A stretch of DNA of 64,000 nt from Hymenobacter properus (GTDB lineage: Bacteria > Bacteroidota > Bacteroidia > Cytophagales > Hymenobacteraceae): the NCBI RefSeq assembly GCF_015694735.1, contig NZ_JADQDP010000001.1, positions 1,178,001 to 1,242,000 of the forward strand, in the 5' to 3' direction. Numbering within the stretch: position 1 is the first letter of the stretch; every line of letters begins with the position of its first letter. This document shows, in pieces, positions 7,864 to 16,787 of the stretch. The notes under the pieces were generated by a model that was not told where the DNA came from, did not search any database, and saw only the letters and a program-made list of their open reading frames with translations. The translations under genes were made by a program, and so were the position numbers.

Positions 7864-8826
7864 CTACTGCGGAATGTAGTTCGTCTCCACCCGGAAACGG
7901 GCATCGGAGGTGCCTAGCTTCTGCACGGCGCGGGGCGAGAGGCGCACCAGAATGTTGTTGTTCTCTCCCGTATCGGGCAGCTTGCCGATTACGCGCACAT
8001 ACACCGACAGACCATTCATGCTGTTTTTCACCTGCATGATGGTGCCCACCGGCGCGGTTTTGTGCAGCGCCAGGTACTTGTCGGTCACGTTGTTTTCGAT
8101 GGACGCGCCCAGGCCATTTTCCACCACGCGGGAGAGCAGCTCGCCGGCGCGGGTAGGCGTGCGCTCGGTTTTTTCCTCGCGCTCTTCGCGCTTTTCTTCT
8201 TTCTCTTTCTCAGCCGGTGCCGTAGAGGTCACAGTAGCAATTTGCGCGGGCTTGTCGGGAGCCGGCGGGGGCGTTTTGGCCACCGTGGTGGTGGGCACGG
8301 CCTCCACCTCGGCGGCGCGCACTGGTGCAGCCGCGGGCTCGGCCGTGGCGCTGCTGCCCGAGAGCACCAGCTGCTGGCCCACGCGCACCGCACCGCCGGC
8401 GGGCAGCTTGTTCAGGCGAATGAGTTCGTCGGGCGTGAGCTGGTACTTGCGGGCAATGCCAAACAGCGTTTCGCCCTTGGCCACGGTGTGGCGGGCGGGC
8501 ACAACAACAGCAGCGGGTGCGGTAGCCTTGCTGGCCGTCGTTGCCGCAGCCGTTTTGCCGGCTGCCGGGCGCGGCACGTACACGATTTGGCCAATGCCCA
8601 GGCCGTTTTTAATCTGCGGGTTGGCCGCCGTGAGCTGGTCGAGGCTGACGTGGTAGCGGCGGGTGAGGGCGGTGAGGGTTTCGCCGGCCGTCACGCGGTG
8701 CTTCACGAAGCGCTGGCCGCCGCGCATCTCCACGCCAATAGAATCGGTGGGCGCAGCCTTGGCAGCTGAGCCCTTGCCCGGGCCGCCGAGGGCCAGCACC
8801 GTGAATAACGAAAGAAGTACAGTCAT
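7864..8826 (-). CDS. LysM peptidoglycan-binding protein with RlpA-like C-terminal domain
   Basis: This 320-residue exported protein has an N-terminal hydrophobic signal segment and two LysM repeats: one around residues 40-85 (HRVTAGETLTALTRRY to IVYVP) and one around residues 112-155 (HTVAKGETLFGIARKY to QLVL). A low-complexity Ala/Pro/Glu/Lys linker follows, then a C-terminal domain of about 85 residues with YLALHKTAPVGT and VYVRVIGKLPDTGENN. That C-terminal part resembles the double-psi beta-barrel of RlpA-type proteins. A role in cell-wall binding or remodelling is likely, but catalytic activity is not shown. It is divergent from kdsB across a 177-bp gap. Confidence 0.85.
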   Translation of the reverse strand: MTVLLSLFTVLALGGPGKGSAAKAAPTDSIGVEMRGGQRFVKHRVTAGETLTALTRRYHVSLDQLTAANPQIKNGLGIGQIVYVPRPAAGKTAAATTASKATAPAAVVVPARHTVAKGETLFGIARKYQLTPDELIRLNKLPAGGAVRVGQQLVLSGSSATAEPAAAPVRAAEVEAVPTTTVAKTPPPAPDKPAQIATVTSTAPAEKEKEEKREEREEKTERTPTRAGELLSRVVENGLGASIENNVTDKYLALHKTAPVGTIMQVKNSMNGLSVYVRVIGKLPDTGENNNILVRLSPRAVQKLGTSDARFRVETNYIPQ

Positions 8827-9003
8827 AAAATCAACCTGGCAAAATCAGCGCCACTCCAGCAAAAACCGATTGGGTGGGCAGTTGAGGCAAAATAACGCAA
8901 AAACCAGCGGGTAATTGGCCGCGCCCCGAAAGCATTTCAAGTTAAAGCCGTGGTTTGCCCCCTATTTTTGGTGCTTTCACCGGATTTTATCTTCGCGCTC
9001 CGC

Positions 9004-9759
9004 ATGGTTCTTGGCCTTATTCCCGCCCGTTTTGCCTCCACCCGCCTGCCCGGCAAGCCCCTCGTCGACCTGGGCGGGCGCAGCATGATTCGGCGCGTGG
9101 TGGAGCAGGCCCGGCAGGCCAACCTGGCCCGCGTGGTGGTGGCCACCGACGACGCCCGCATCCAGCAGCACGTGCAGGAATTCGGCGGCGAGGCCGTGCT
9201 CACCCGCCCCGACCACCCCAGCGGAACCGACCGCCTGTGGGAAGCCTTCCAGCAGCTGGGCAGCCCGGCCGACGTGCATTGCATCGTCAACATCCAGGGC
9301 GACGAGCCCTTCATTCACCCCGGCCAAATCAACGCCCTGGCCGACCTGTTTGCCGACGCCGCCACCGCACCCGACATCGCCACGCTGGTCAAACCCGTGC
9401 TGACGGACGAGGAGTTGTTCAGCCCGCACCTGCCCAAGGTGGTGCTCAATCAGCTGGGCCACGCCATGTATTTCAGCCGCCACCCCCTGCCCTACCAGCG
9501 GGGCCGCGTGCCCGAGGAGTGGCTGGCGCACCACCGCTACCTGCGCCACCTGGGCCTCTACGCCTACAAGCCCACCGTGCTGGAGCAGCTCACCCGCCTG
9601 CCCGTGTCGCCCCTCGAATCCGCCGAGAGCCTGGAACAGTTGCGCTGGCTCGAAGCCGGCTTCCGCATCCAATGCGCCGAAACCGAGCTCGAAGCCTTCG
9701 GCATCGACACGCCGGAGGACGCTGAGCGGGCAAAGGAGCGGTTGAGAAATGAGAAGTGA
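9004..9759 (+). CDS. kdsB: 3-deoxy-manno-octulosonate cytidylyltransferase (CMP-KDO synthetase)
   Basis: The enzyme activates KDO with CTP to give CMP-KDO for the lipopolysaccharide core, so the host is Gram-negative. At 251 residues it is the usual length. It shows the nucleotide-binding start GLIPARFASTRLPGKPL, the RxDHPSGTDR block, NIQGDEPFI and a C-terminal PESAESLEQLR-like motif. The ATG at 9004 is chosen because it directly precedes VLGLIPAR; the upstream ATG at 8950 adds an unrelated hydrophobic stretch. Its last codons lie in a 7-bp tandem repeat. It is the only plus-strand gene in its neighbourhood. Confidence 0.95.
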   Translation: MVLGLIPARFASTRLPGKPLVDLGGRSMIRRVVEQARQANLARVVVATDDARIQQHVQEFGGEAVLTRPDHPSGTDRLWEAFQQLGSPADVHCIVNIQGDEPFIHPGQINALADLFADAATAPDIATLVKPVLTDEELFSPHLPKVVLNQLGHAMYFSRHPLPYQRGRVPEEWLAHHRYLRHLGLYAYKPTVLEQLTRLPVSPLESAESLEQLRWLEAGFRIQCAETELEAFGIDTPEDAERAKERLRNEK

Positions 9760-9777
9760 GAAGTGAGAAGTGAGAAA
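9743..9777 (+). repeat. Five 7-bp tandem repeats (TGAGAAR) across the kdsB stop codon
   Basis: Five consecutive units TGAGAAA, TGAGAAG, TGAGAAG, TGAGAAG, TGAGAAA run from 9743 to 9777. The kdsB stop codon (9757-9759) is inside the array, so the final residues of KdsB (NEK) come from it. A change in unit number would shift the frame of the tail, but only beyond the conserved domain. Confidence 0.85.
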
Positions 9778-9782
9778 AGAAA

Positions 9783-9979
9783 CGTCCTGCTGAGCGCAGC
9801 CGAAGCATCTCTACCACTTCGTCTGTCATTCTGAGCATTCTGCGGCTCAAGCAGAGACGAAGGACCTTATCACGTCAGTCCGAATCGTTCAGCGGGGAGA
9901 AGATGCTTCGCAAGCTCAGCATGACAATCGAATGGATTACTGCTGGGGCAGAGATGCTTCGACTGCGCTCAGCAGGACG
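9783..9979. repeat. Palindromic intergenic repeat, copy B (composite)
   Basis: Outer arms of 30 bp (9783-9812 and 9950-9979) match with one G-T difference. The core is CTGCTGAGCGCAGCCGAAGC. Inside the loop are further partial copies: TGTCATTCTGAGC near 9824, a GACGAAGGACCTTAT segment near 9868, and a GAAGATGCTTCGCAAGCTCA segment near 9899. It therefore looks like one or more repeat insertions nested inside another. The 237 bp between kdsB and the DUF1622 gene hold nothing else that I can see. Confidence 0.85.
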
Positions 9980-9996
9980 TGCTGTCTTCTACTCTT

Positions 9997-10425
9997 TCAT
10001 TTATCAGCCCGCTCCACCACCGCTTTTTCGGGTGTGGTTTCACGGCGCTCCTCGCGCATTTCGCGGGAGAGGAAGTAGTTCAATGCCGTCCGGATGACGG
10101 CAATGGCGCCCAATTTGCCTATTTGCTCCCAACTCGGCGCAATTGCCGTAGAGAGAATATCTGCCCCCAGTTGAAACTCCAGCGCCAGGGCTAGGTAACG
10201 CGCCAACGCCAACCGGATGGCCGTAAAATCAGCCGTCTGTCGTTTGAGCAGCGCTTTCAACAGCAGCCAGCCAGCGCTGAGAATGCCCAGCACAATGATG
10301 GTGGCCCCCACCGCTTCCACTCCCAGCTTCAGCCACTGCACGGCGTTGATGACGGTGTCTTCGGCCTGGCCGTGTAAGGAGGTCACGTCGCGGGCTGTTT
10401 CGGGCAGGGCGGGTAGCTGTGGCAT
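9997..10425 (-). CDS. DUF1622 domain-containing membrane protein
   Basis: This 142-residue protein has a hydrophobic helix (VEAVGATIIVLGILSAGWLL), a basic turn, then RLALARYLALALEFQLGADI and a C-terminal helix around IGKLGAIAVIRTALNYFL. The sequence RYLALALEFQLGADIL is a strong hallmark of DUF1622, a small inner-membrane family of unknown function. The charged tail (SREMREERRETTPEK) is probably cytoplasmic. It lies 9 bp after the HPP gene on the same strand, so they are likely co-transcribed. Confidence 0.85.
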   Translation of the reverse strand: MPQLPALPETARDVTSLHGQAEDTVINAVQWLKLGVEAVGATIIVLGILSAGWLLLKALLKRQTADFTAIRLALARYLALALEFQLGADILSTAIAPSWEQIGKLGAIAVIRTALNYFLSREMREERRETTPEKAVVERADK

Positions 10426-10434
10426 GGCAGTAAA

Positions 10435-10968
10435 TTAGAACGAAGGCAAGGACGCGGCGCGCGTGAGCCGGCCCAACACGTAGGCCGAGCCGCGTTGCAC
10501 GGCCAGCAGCACCAGCACCAAGCCCACGGCCAGCCCAAACAACAGCAAATTACCTTCGCCCGCGCCGGCGCGGAATGCAAAATTCAACGCCGTGGCCACG
10601 GCCGGCGGGTGCATGGCATCGGCGGCTATCATCACCCCAATCACGCTCAGGAGCGCCAGAGCCGCTCCAAGGTAGCCCGGCCCCAGCCAGGCATGAAACG
10701 CAAAACCCAGAATTGCCCCCGACAGCTGGCTAATCACCAGCGTGCGCCCGCTATTGGTGGGATGCCCAGGGTCGAGGTAAATCAAAAAGCAACTCGACGC
10801 CAGCGAGGCAAACAGGAGCTGCTGGTTACTCAGGAGTTTGAGCAGCCAGAGCAAGCCCAGCACCGTAATTACTGGCAGCACCGCCAGTAATAACTCGCCG
10901 CGCCGGCTCAGCAGCCGACGGGCCGACGAATTAATGGGAGCAGGCGCGGGCAACTCGGGCATGAGCAT
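10435..10968 (-). CDS. HPP family integral membrane protein
   Basis: The protein has about five hydrophobic segments and the family's name-giving motif in DAMHPPAVATAL, with a glycine-rich helix just before it. HPP-family proteins are membrane proteins; plant and cyanobacterial members have been linked to nitrite transport, but the role here is unknown. The start at 10968 (MLMPELPAP) is chosen because the 15 residues before it in the longer frame (from 11013) contain two cysteines and look non-coding. It is upstream of the DUF1622 gene. Confidence 0.8.
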   Translation of the reverse strand: MLMPELPAPAPINSSARRLLSRRGELLLAVLPVITVLGLLWLLKLLSNQQLLFASLASSCFLIYLDPGHPTNSGRTLVISQLSGAILGFAFHAWLGPGYLGAALALLSVIGVMIAADAMHPPAVATALNFAFRAGAGEGNLLLFGLAVGLVLVLLAVQRGSAYVLGRLTRAASLPSF

Positions 10969-11023
10969 CAAGTGTAAAGCCCGGCATACGCAAACCCCAC
11001 CGCCGGGGTGCATCCGCTTAGCG

Positions 11024-11359
11024 TTAACCGCCCGCTTTTTTGGCTTTGTAACCTTCCTTCAGCAACACTTCCAGCACTTTGTCGCGGAAGTCGCCTTGCA
11101 CCACTACCTCGCCATCCTTTGCGCTGCCGCCCACGCCGCATTTGGTTTTTAGCAGCTTACCCAAAGCTTGTAGGTCCGCATCGGTGCCCACAAAGCCGGT
11201 CACAAGCGTCACCTGCTTGCCGCCGCGCTGCTTTTTGTCGAGTTGCACACGCAGCTGCTGTTGCTGCGGCGGCAGCGTAGTGGCCTCCGCCGGCTCGTTG
11301 CTTTGGTAAGAGAAATCGGGGTTGGTCGAGTACACGACCCCGGTACGGTTCTGTTTCAT
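11024..11359 (-). CDS. Translation initiation factor SUI1/YciH family
   Basis: The 111-residue product has a variable N-terminus and a C-terminal SUI1 domain: [33 protein letters not shown], then [19 protein letters not shown]. This is the bacterial homologue of eukaryotic eIF1; E. coli YciH is its best known relative, proposed to monitor initiation fidelity under stress. The start at 11359 (MKQNRTG) is chosen because the 15 residues before it come from an inverted repeat. It is 35 bp before the lipid kinase gene's stop-side repeat and on the same strand as it. Confidence 0.88.
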   Translation of the reverse strand: MKQNRTGVVYSTNPDFSYQSNEPAEATTLPPQQQQLRVQLDKKQRGGKQVTLVTGFVGTDADLQALGKLLKTKCGVGGSAKDGEVVVQGDFRDKVLEVLLKEGYKAKKAGG

Positions 11360-11369
11360 GGTTCTAGTT

Positions 11370-11445
11370 GTCAGTTGCTCGTTGTCCGTTGTTAGCATTT
11401 GCATCAGCGTATCGAGTTGCTAACAACGGACAACGAGCAACTGAC
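11370..11445. repeat. 28-bp inverted repeat, family unlike the main palindromes
   Basis: Perfect 28-bp arms occupy 11370-11397 and 11418-11445, separated by 20 nt. The arm contains CAGTTGCTCGTTGTCCGTTG. It fills the gap between the lipid kinase gene (upstream on the minus strand) and the SUI1 gene. It could terminate the kinase transcript or be an independent intergenic repeat; there is no T run directly after the stem. Confidence 0.85.
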
Positions 11446-11454
11446 CACCAAAAT

Positions 11455-12324
11455 CTAAACCGCCACGGCCAGCGCCAGCGGCATTAGCTCCACTTCAAAC
11501 TCTGTAGCGTGGCCCAGGTAGTCGCCATCGACGTGGAAGCCGATGGGCGCCGCGGCTTGCACCCGTGCCTGTGGCACCCGAAAATACTCGGCCGCCTTGC
11601 TCTGGGGCAGCGTGCCCAGGGCCATGGCCAGGCTCACGCGGAAGGCCCGGCCGGCCGGCAGCGCGTCAATCAGGCACACATCGAGTTGGCCGTCGCGCAA
11701 GTCGGCCAGCGGGGCGATGTAGGCGTTATTGCCGTACTGCGAGGCGTTGGCAAAGGCCAGCACGTAGCAATCGGTGGCCAGGTGCTGCCCGGCGAGGTCT
11801 ACTTCCACAGGCACGGCGCGAAAACGGCGGTATTCGCGCAGTGTCACGCGCAGGTAGGTGCTCAGTCCTCGCGAGCCGGCCTGGGCAAAGTGCTGGCTCA
11901 CGTGCGCGTCGAACCCTAGCCCGGCCGTGCAGAAAAACGGGTGCCCGTTCATCACGCCCACGTCCATGCGGCTGAAAGCGGGCGCAGCCAGCCGGCGCAG
12001 GGCCGCCGGCAAGCCCAGCGGCACTTTCAGGTGGCGGGCCAGGCCGTTGCCCGAACCCTGCGGGATGATGCCCATGGCCGCATCGGTGCCCAGCAGGCCG
12101 CGGCCTACCTCATTCACCGTGCCATCGCCGCCCACCGCGGCCACCACCGCGAACCCTTCCGCCGCGGCCGTCCGTGCGAGCTCCACGGCGTGCCCCGCGT
12201 ATTCGGTTTGCCGGATTTCATAGTCGGCCTCCCGCGCCCCAAAGTGCTGGGCGATGAGCGCCGGCATGTCGTGGCGGCGGCTGGGGCCCGCTTTGGGGTT
12301 GAGGATGAAGCAGGTTTTGGGCAT
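11455..12324 (-). CDS. Diacylglycerol/lipid kinase family protein (YegS/BmrU-like)
   Basis: The roughly 289-residue protein starts with FILNPKAGPSRR, followed by VVAAVGGDGTVNEVGRGL and IIPQGSGNGLARHL. These are the nucleotide- and lipid-binding motifs of the DAGK catalytic domain. The C-terminal half has FFCTAGLGFDAHVSQ and FHVDGDYLG, as in YegS/BmrU-type lipid kinases that phosphorylate diacylglycerol or related lipids at the inner membrane. The start is either 12333 (MRTMPK) or 12324 (MPK); I chose the latter because it sits directly before the conserved beta strand. It lies downstream of gap, separated by a likely terminator. Confidence 0.88.
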   Translation of the reverse strand: MPKTCFILNPKAGPSRRHDMPALIAQHFGAREADYEIRQTEYAGHAVELARTAAAEGFAVVAAVGGDGTVNEVGRGLLGTDAAMGIIPQGSGNGLARHLKVPLGLPAALRRLAAPAFSRMDVGVMNGHPFFCTAGLGFDAHVSQHFAQAGSRGLSTYLRVTLREYRRFRAVPVEVDLAGQHLATDCYVLAFANASQYGNNAYIAPLADLRDGQLDVCLIDALPAGRAFRVSLAMALGTLPQSKAAEYFRVPQARVQAAAPIGFHVDGDYLGHATEFEVELMPLALAVAV

Positions 12325-12385
12325 GGTGCGCACTCAGCTAGCGCTAAGCAAATCAATATAAAAGGTGGAGTCGCCGGGCAGCTAC

Positions 12386-12432
12386 ACGAAAAACGCCGCC
12401 CGCCCCACCACGGATGGCGAAGCAAGCGGCGT
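12386..12432 (-). terminator. Terminator after gap
   Basis: On the minus strand, ACGCCGC (12426-12432) pairs with GCGGCGT (12393-12399) across a 26-nt loop that can itself fold. A T run follows (complement of 12386-12392). It begins 20 bp beyond the gap stop codon and separates gap from the lipid kinase gene. Confidence 0.55.
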
Positions 12433-12452
12433 CTTATTTACGAAGCCGGGAG

Positions 12453-13601
<1,149 letters not shown>

Positions 13602-13729
13602 ACAACCAACTAGCTCCATTGAGGGTTTGCATCCACCAGCCAGCAGCGGGACTTGACATGGTGCGCAAATTTTTCAGCCTGTAAAACAGGCCATTTCCGC
13701 TCACACGCCATTTTTTTTAGGCCCGATAC

Positions 13730-13759
13730 TTGCACGGAAGACTTCGCGCCGTACCTTTG
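13730..13759 (+). promoter_or_regulatory. Bacteroidota-type promoter for tRNA-Glu
   Basis: The -7 box TACCTTTG (13752-13759) matches the Bacteroidota consensus TAnnTTTG, and a TTG (13730-13732) lies 19 bp upstream as a -33 element. Transcription would start near 13766, about a dozen bases before the mature 5' end of the tRNA. The spacing and position support a real promoter. Confidence 0.7.
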
Positions 13760-13778
13760 CATCATCAAAACGAACAAC

Positions 13779-13850
13779 GGTCCGTTCGTCTAGGGGTTAG
13801 GACTGCAGATTTTCATTCTGCCAACAGGGGTTCGATTCCCCTACGGACTA
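13779..13850 (+). tRNA. tRNA-Glu (anticodon TTC)
   Basis: The sequence folds as a 72-nt tRNA. The acceptor stem is GGTCCGT with ACGGACT (first pair G-T). The D-arm starts GTCTAGGGGTTAGGAC. The anticodon stem is GCAGA/TCTGC with loop TTTTCAT, giving anticodon TTC, which reads GAA/GAG. The T-arm is AGGGG, TTCGATT, CCCCT and the discriminator is A. CCA is not encoded, since CAA follows. It has its own promoter and terminator, so it is a single-gene unit. Confidence 0.95.
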
Positions 13851-13856
13851 CAAACG

Positions 13857-13893
13857 ATGCCCTTCCTGCTTGCAGGAAGGGCATTTTCGTTTT
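13857..13893 (+). terminator. Rho-independent terminator after tRNA-Glu
   Basis: A 13-bp perfect stem (ATGCCCTTCCTGC, 13857-13869, with GCAGGAAGGGCAT, 13872-13884) has a 2-nt minimal loop and is followed by TTTTCGTTTT. It begins 7 bp after the tRNA. Confidence 0.9.
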
Positions 13894-14270
13894 CCGGATA
13901 TTCCTTTTTGAGCCCCGCGTGGTCAATGAACGATGCGGCATGGGTACGGCGGCGCAATTTGGGTTAGCTGCACCTGCCCCCTAAGGCTAAACAATGCCAC
14001 GAAGCCCAGAGTGCTTGGCACATTTAATATCAGGGAAACTTCTGTCTCTGTGGCACTTTTTGCCTTGTCTGAATAACAGTGCATGGTCATTAAGGGAGTG
14101 GACGCCCTAGCGCAGGCCTCGCTGGTGGTGTGCCGACAATTCCAAGCTTCGTGCAAGGGCCAACTGTACCGGTGTAATAAGTGGAAAACTGCCTCTGTTT
14201 TGGCGGTACAGCCTTCCGGACTTTTGTCGGGTTCCTGCACCGGCCGTGCTACTACCCTTCTGCTATTACC
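13894..14270. other. Intergenic stretch with no supported gene
   Basis: These 377 bp lie between the tRNA terminator and the NTF2-like gene. Short frames exist on both strands, but none has a domain, a signal or a convincing start, and I see no strong hairpin. It may hold the promoter of the next gene, which I could not locate. Confidence 0.6.
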
Positions 14271-14642
14271 ATGACCCTCGAACAAGCCACCGCCTTCGCC
14301 CACGACTGGGTCGACAGCTGGAATGCTCACGACCTGGACCGCATTATGGCCCATTACGCCGAAGAGCTCGATTTTTGCTCGCCACTCATTAAGCAGCTGG
14401 GCGCGGACGCCAGCGGCGTGCTTCGCAGCAAAGCCGCCTTGCGCGCCTATTTCGCCACGGGCCTGACCCGCTACCCCGACCTGCGCTTTGCGCTACAGCA
14501 GGTGCTGCCCGGCGTGCAGTCGGTGGTGCTCTACTACCGCAGCATCAACGACTGGCCGGCCGCCGAATACATGGAGCTGAACGCCCAGGGCCTGGTGCAG
14601 CGGGTGCGGGCACACTACGCGGCTGCAGCGGCCGGCGCCTGA
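14271..14642 (+). CDS. NTF2-like (SnoaL-type) family protein
   Basis: This 123-residue protein has the fold pattern of the NTF2-like/SnoaL superfamily: an N-terminal helix ending in WVDSWNAHDLDRIMAHYAEE, an F-C-SP-L segment, KAALRAYFATGL, and a beta-sheet C-terminal half ending in VQRVRAHYA. Members are small cone-shaped proteins that serve as isomerases, binding proteins or unknown enzymes. The substrate is unknown. The ATG at 14271 is chosen; the 30 residues upstream in the longer frame are cysteine-rich and unlikely. The next gene starts 57 bp later. Confidence 0.75.
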   Translation: MTLEQATAFAHDWVDSWNAHDLDRIMAHYAEELDFCSPLIKQLGADASGVLRSKAALRAYFATGLTRYPDLRFALQQVLPGVQSVVLYYRSINDWPAAEYMELNAQGLVQRVRAHYAAAAAGA

Positions 14643-14699
14643 TTCGCGATGCATCCCCGACAGGTTTATCTTGCTCATTAGCATTATTCTTGCCTTGCC

Positions 14700-16172
14700 A
14701 TGAACCCTGCACTGCCCGTCGCTGCCCCGCTGCACAAATACCAGGTGGTGGCCCACCACCTGACGGCCCAGATTCGGGGCGGGGTGCTGCGCGCGGGCGA
14801 CAAGCTGCCCTCGGTGCGGGTACTGAGCCGGGAGCAGGGGCTGAGCGTGAGCACCATCTTGCAGGCCTATTACGCGCTGGAAGCGAGCGGGCTGGTGGAG
14901 GTCCGGGCCCAGTCGGGCTATTACGTGCGCCCGGTGGGCCGGCCCGCTCCTGCCCTGCCCACGCCCACACAGCCCGCCGCGCATCCGCCGGAGCTGGCGG
15001 CCTTCAGCGAGGCGGAAGACCTGATTGCTGAGTACTCGGCCCACATGCACCGCCCGGACCTGCTTCCGCTTTCGGTCTCGGTGCCCGACCCCTCGGTGCT
15101 GCCCGTGGCCCGGCTGGCCGAGGCCGTGCGACGGGCCCAGCAACAGCTGCCGCAGGCCGGCACCCGCTACGAGCCCGTGCAGGGCAACCTGCTGTTGCGC
15201 CAGCAGATTGCCCGCTACAGCATGCTGTGGGGTGGCCAGCTCACCGAGCACGAGCTCATCGCCACCGAAGGCTGCATGGCGGCTGTGACGTTGTGCCTGC
15301 TGGCGCTCACTAAGCCCGGCGACACGCTCGCCGTGGAAAGCCCCACCTACCTGGGCGTGCTGCAGCTGGCCCGCGCCTTGGGCCGGCAGGTGCTGGAGCT
15401 GCCCACCCACCCCGACACCGGCGTGGAGCTGGATGCCCTGGCTGCTCACCTGGCGGCGGGCCGGGTGCAGGTGTGCCTGTTCACGCCCAACTTCAACAAC
15501 CCCATGGGCAGCTGCATGCCCGAAGCCCACAAGCGCCGACTGGTGCAGCTGCTGGAGCGCTACCAGGTGCCGCTGATTGAAGACGACCTCTACGGCGACC
15601 TGCACTTCGGCGCCCAGCGACCCAAGCCCTGCAAGGCTTTCGACACCTCGGGGCTGGTGCTTTGGTGCGGCTCGGTGAGCAAGACGCTGGCGCCGGGCTA
15701 CCGCGTGGGCTGGGTGGCCCCGGGTCGCTATGTGGAGCAGCTCAAGCGGCTCAAGCTTTACCAGCAGGTGGCTTCGCCGGGGCTCACGCACCAAGCCATT
15801 GGCTACCTGCTGGCCACTGGCCGCTACGAATTGCACTTGCAGCGGCTGCGGCGCTTTCTGCTGGACAACTACCGGCGCTACGCCCGCGTCATCGAGCAAC
15901 ACTTTCCGGCCACCAAGGTCAGCCGGCCGCAGGGGGGCTTTCTGCTGTGGGTGGAGCTGCCGGCGGGCGTGGACGCCACAGCGCTTTTTCGGCGGGCGGC
16001 GCAGGCGGGCATCAGCCTGGCGCCGGGCCGCATGTTCACGCTGCACGAGCAGTACCACAATTGCTTTCGGCTCAGCTACGGCCTGCCTTTCGGTGAGGAA
16101 GTGGAAGCCGGCCTCATTCGCCTGGCCGGGCTCGTGCGCGAGGCCATCGGCCTGGCCGCGCCGCCTGCTTAA
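14700..16172 (+). CDS. MocR-type GntR regulator with PLP-dependent aminotransferase domain
   Basis: This 490-residue fusion has an N-terminal GntR winged helix (residues about 10-78: QIRGGVLRAGDKLPSVRVLS, then STILQAYYALEASGLVEVR) and a class-I aminotransferase fold. The fold shows NFNNPMGSCMP, the EDDLYGDLHF block and a PLP-lysine motif CGSVSKTLAPGYRVGW. MocR regulators such as GabR and PdxR use the PLP domain to sense amines or vitamin B6 and act as DNA-binding dimers. The ligand is unknown. The amino acid permease two genes downstream on the same strand is a possible target. Confidence 0.9.
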   Translation: MNPALPVAAPLHKYQVVAHHLTAQIRGGVLRAGDKLPSVRVLSREQGLSVSTILQAYYALEASGLVEVRAQSGYYVRPVGRPAPALPTPTQPAAHPPELAAFSEAEDLIAEYSAHMHRPDLLPLSVSVPDPSVLPVARLAEAVRRAQQQLPQAGTRYEPVQGNLLLRQQIARYSMLWGGQLTEHELIATEGCMAAVTLCLLALTKPGDTLAVESPTYLGVLQLARALGRQVLELPTHPDTGVELDALAAHLAAGRVQVCLFTPNFNNPMGSCMPEAHKRRLVQLLERYQVPLIEDDLYGDLHFGAQRPKPCKAFDTSGLVLWCGSVSKTLAPGYRVGWVAPGRYVEQLKRLKLYQQVASPGLTHQAIGYLLATGRYELHLQRLRRFLLDNYRRYARVIEQHFPATKVSRPQGGFLLWVELPAGVDATALFRRAAQAGISLAPGRMFTLHEQYHNCFRLSYGLPFGEEVEAGLIRLAGLVREAIGLAAPPA

Positions 16173-16238
16173 AGCGGGTGGCATCCCCCATTTGGCTTCC
16201 CAAAAACAGGCCTTGCGGCCCCCACCACCCCACTCCGC

Positions 16239-16787
16239 ATGAAACAACTAAAATGGTTTGAACGCGAATTTTCCCAGTCGGCCGACCCGCGCCTGCTGCC
16301 TTCGCTGCTGGAGCGGCTAGCGGGCACGCCGGCCCGGCTGGAAGAAAAACTGGCCGCAATGCCTTCTGAATGGCTGACTGCGCGCGTGGACGGCACCTGG
16401 AGCATTCAGGAAAACGCGGGCCACCTGGCCGACCTGGAACCCCTGTGGCTGGGCCGCCTCGAAGACATCGTGGCTGGGGAAGCCGAGCTGCGCCCGACGG
16501 ATTTGAACAACGAAGCCACCACCCGGGCGGGCCACAACGCCACGCCCCTGCCCACGCTGCTGAGCAGCTTCCGGCAGCAGCGCCTGCGCGCCGTGCAACG
16601 CCTGCAGGCGTTGGACGCAGCCATGCTGGAACGGTCGGCTCTACACCCGCGCATGCGCACGCCCATGCGGCCAACGGACCTGTTTCTGTTTGTGGCCGAG
16701 CACGACGACCACCACCTGGCCCGTATCAGCGAGCTAAGGCGCCAACTTGAAGCCTTCTCCCCTACTCATTCCCTCTCACACTCATGA
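16239..16787 (+). CDS. DinB family protein
   Basis: This 182-residue four-helix-bundle protein has the DinB metal-binding histidine pattern: WSIQENAGHLADLEPLW in the second helix and AEHDDHHLARISELRRQ near the C-terminus. DinB/YfiT-like proteins are putative metal-dependent enzymes, some acting as thiol-dependent S-transferases or in stress responses. Its stop overlaps the start of the permease gene by 4 bp (ATGA), so they are translationally coupled. It is one of three DinB-fold genes within 5 kb. Confidence 0.85.
   Translation: MKQLKWFEREFSQSADPRLLPSLLERLAGTPARLEEKLAAMPSEWLTARVDGTWSIQENAGHLADLEPLWLGRLEDIVAGEAELRPTDLNNEATTRAGHNATPLPTLLSSFRQQRLRAVQRLQALDAAMLERSALHPRMRTPMRPTDLFLFVAEHDDHHLARISELRRQLEAFSPTHSLSHS

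Noticed and set aside
9590..9850. Minus-strand small frame opposite the kdsB end
   Set aside because: It is a translation of the tandem repeat and repeat B, with no family features.
13923..14354. 143-codon minus-strand frame in the gap after tRNA-Glu
   Set aside because: It crosses the start of the NTF2-like gene, has no recognisable domain or signal, and no sensible start region.
14493..16247. 584-codon minus-strand frame opposite the MocR-type gene
   Set aside because: It overlaps the well-supported plus-strand gene with GntR and aminotransferase motifs; the reverse product is Arg/Gly/Gln-rich with no domain.
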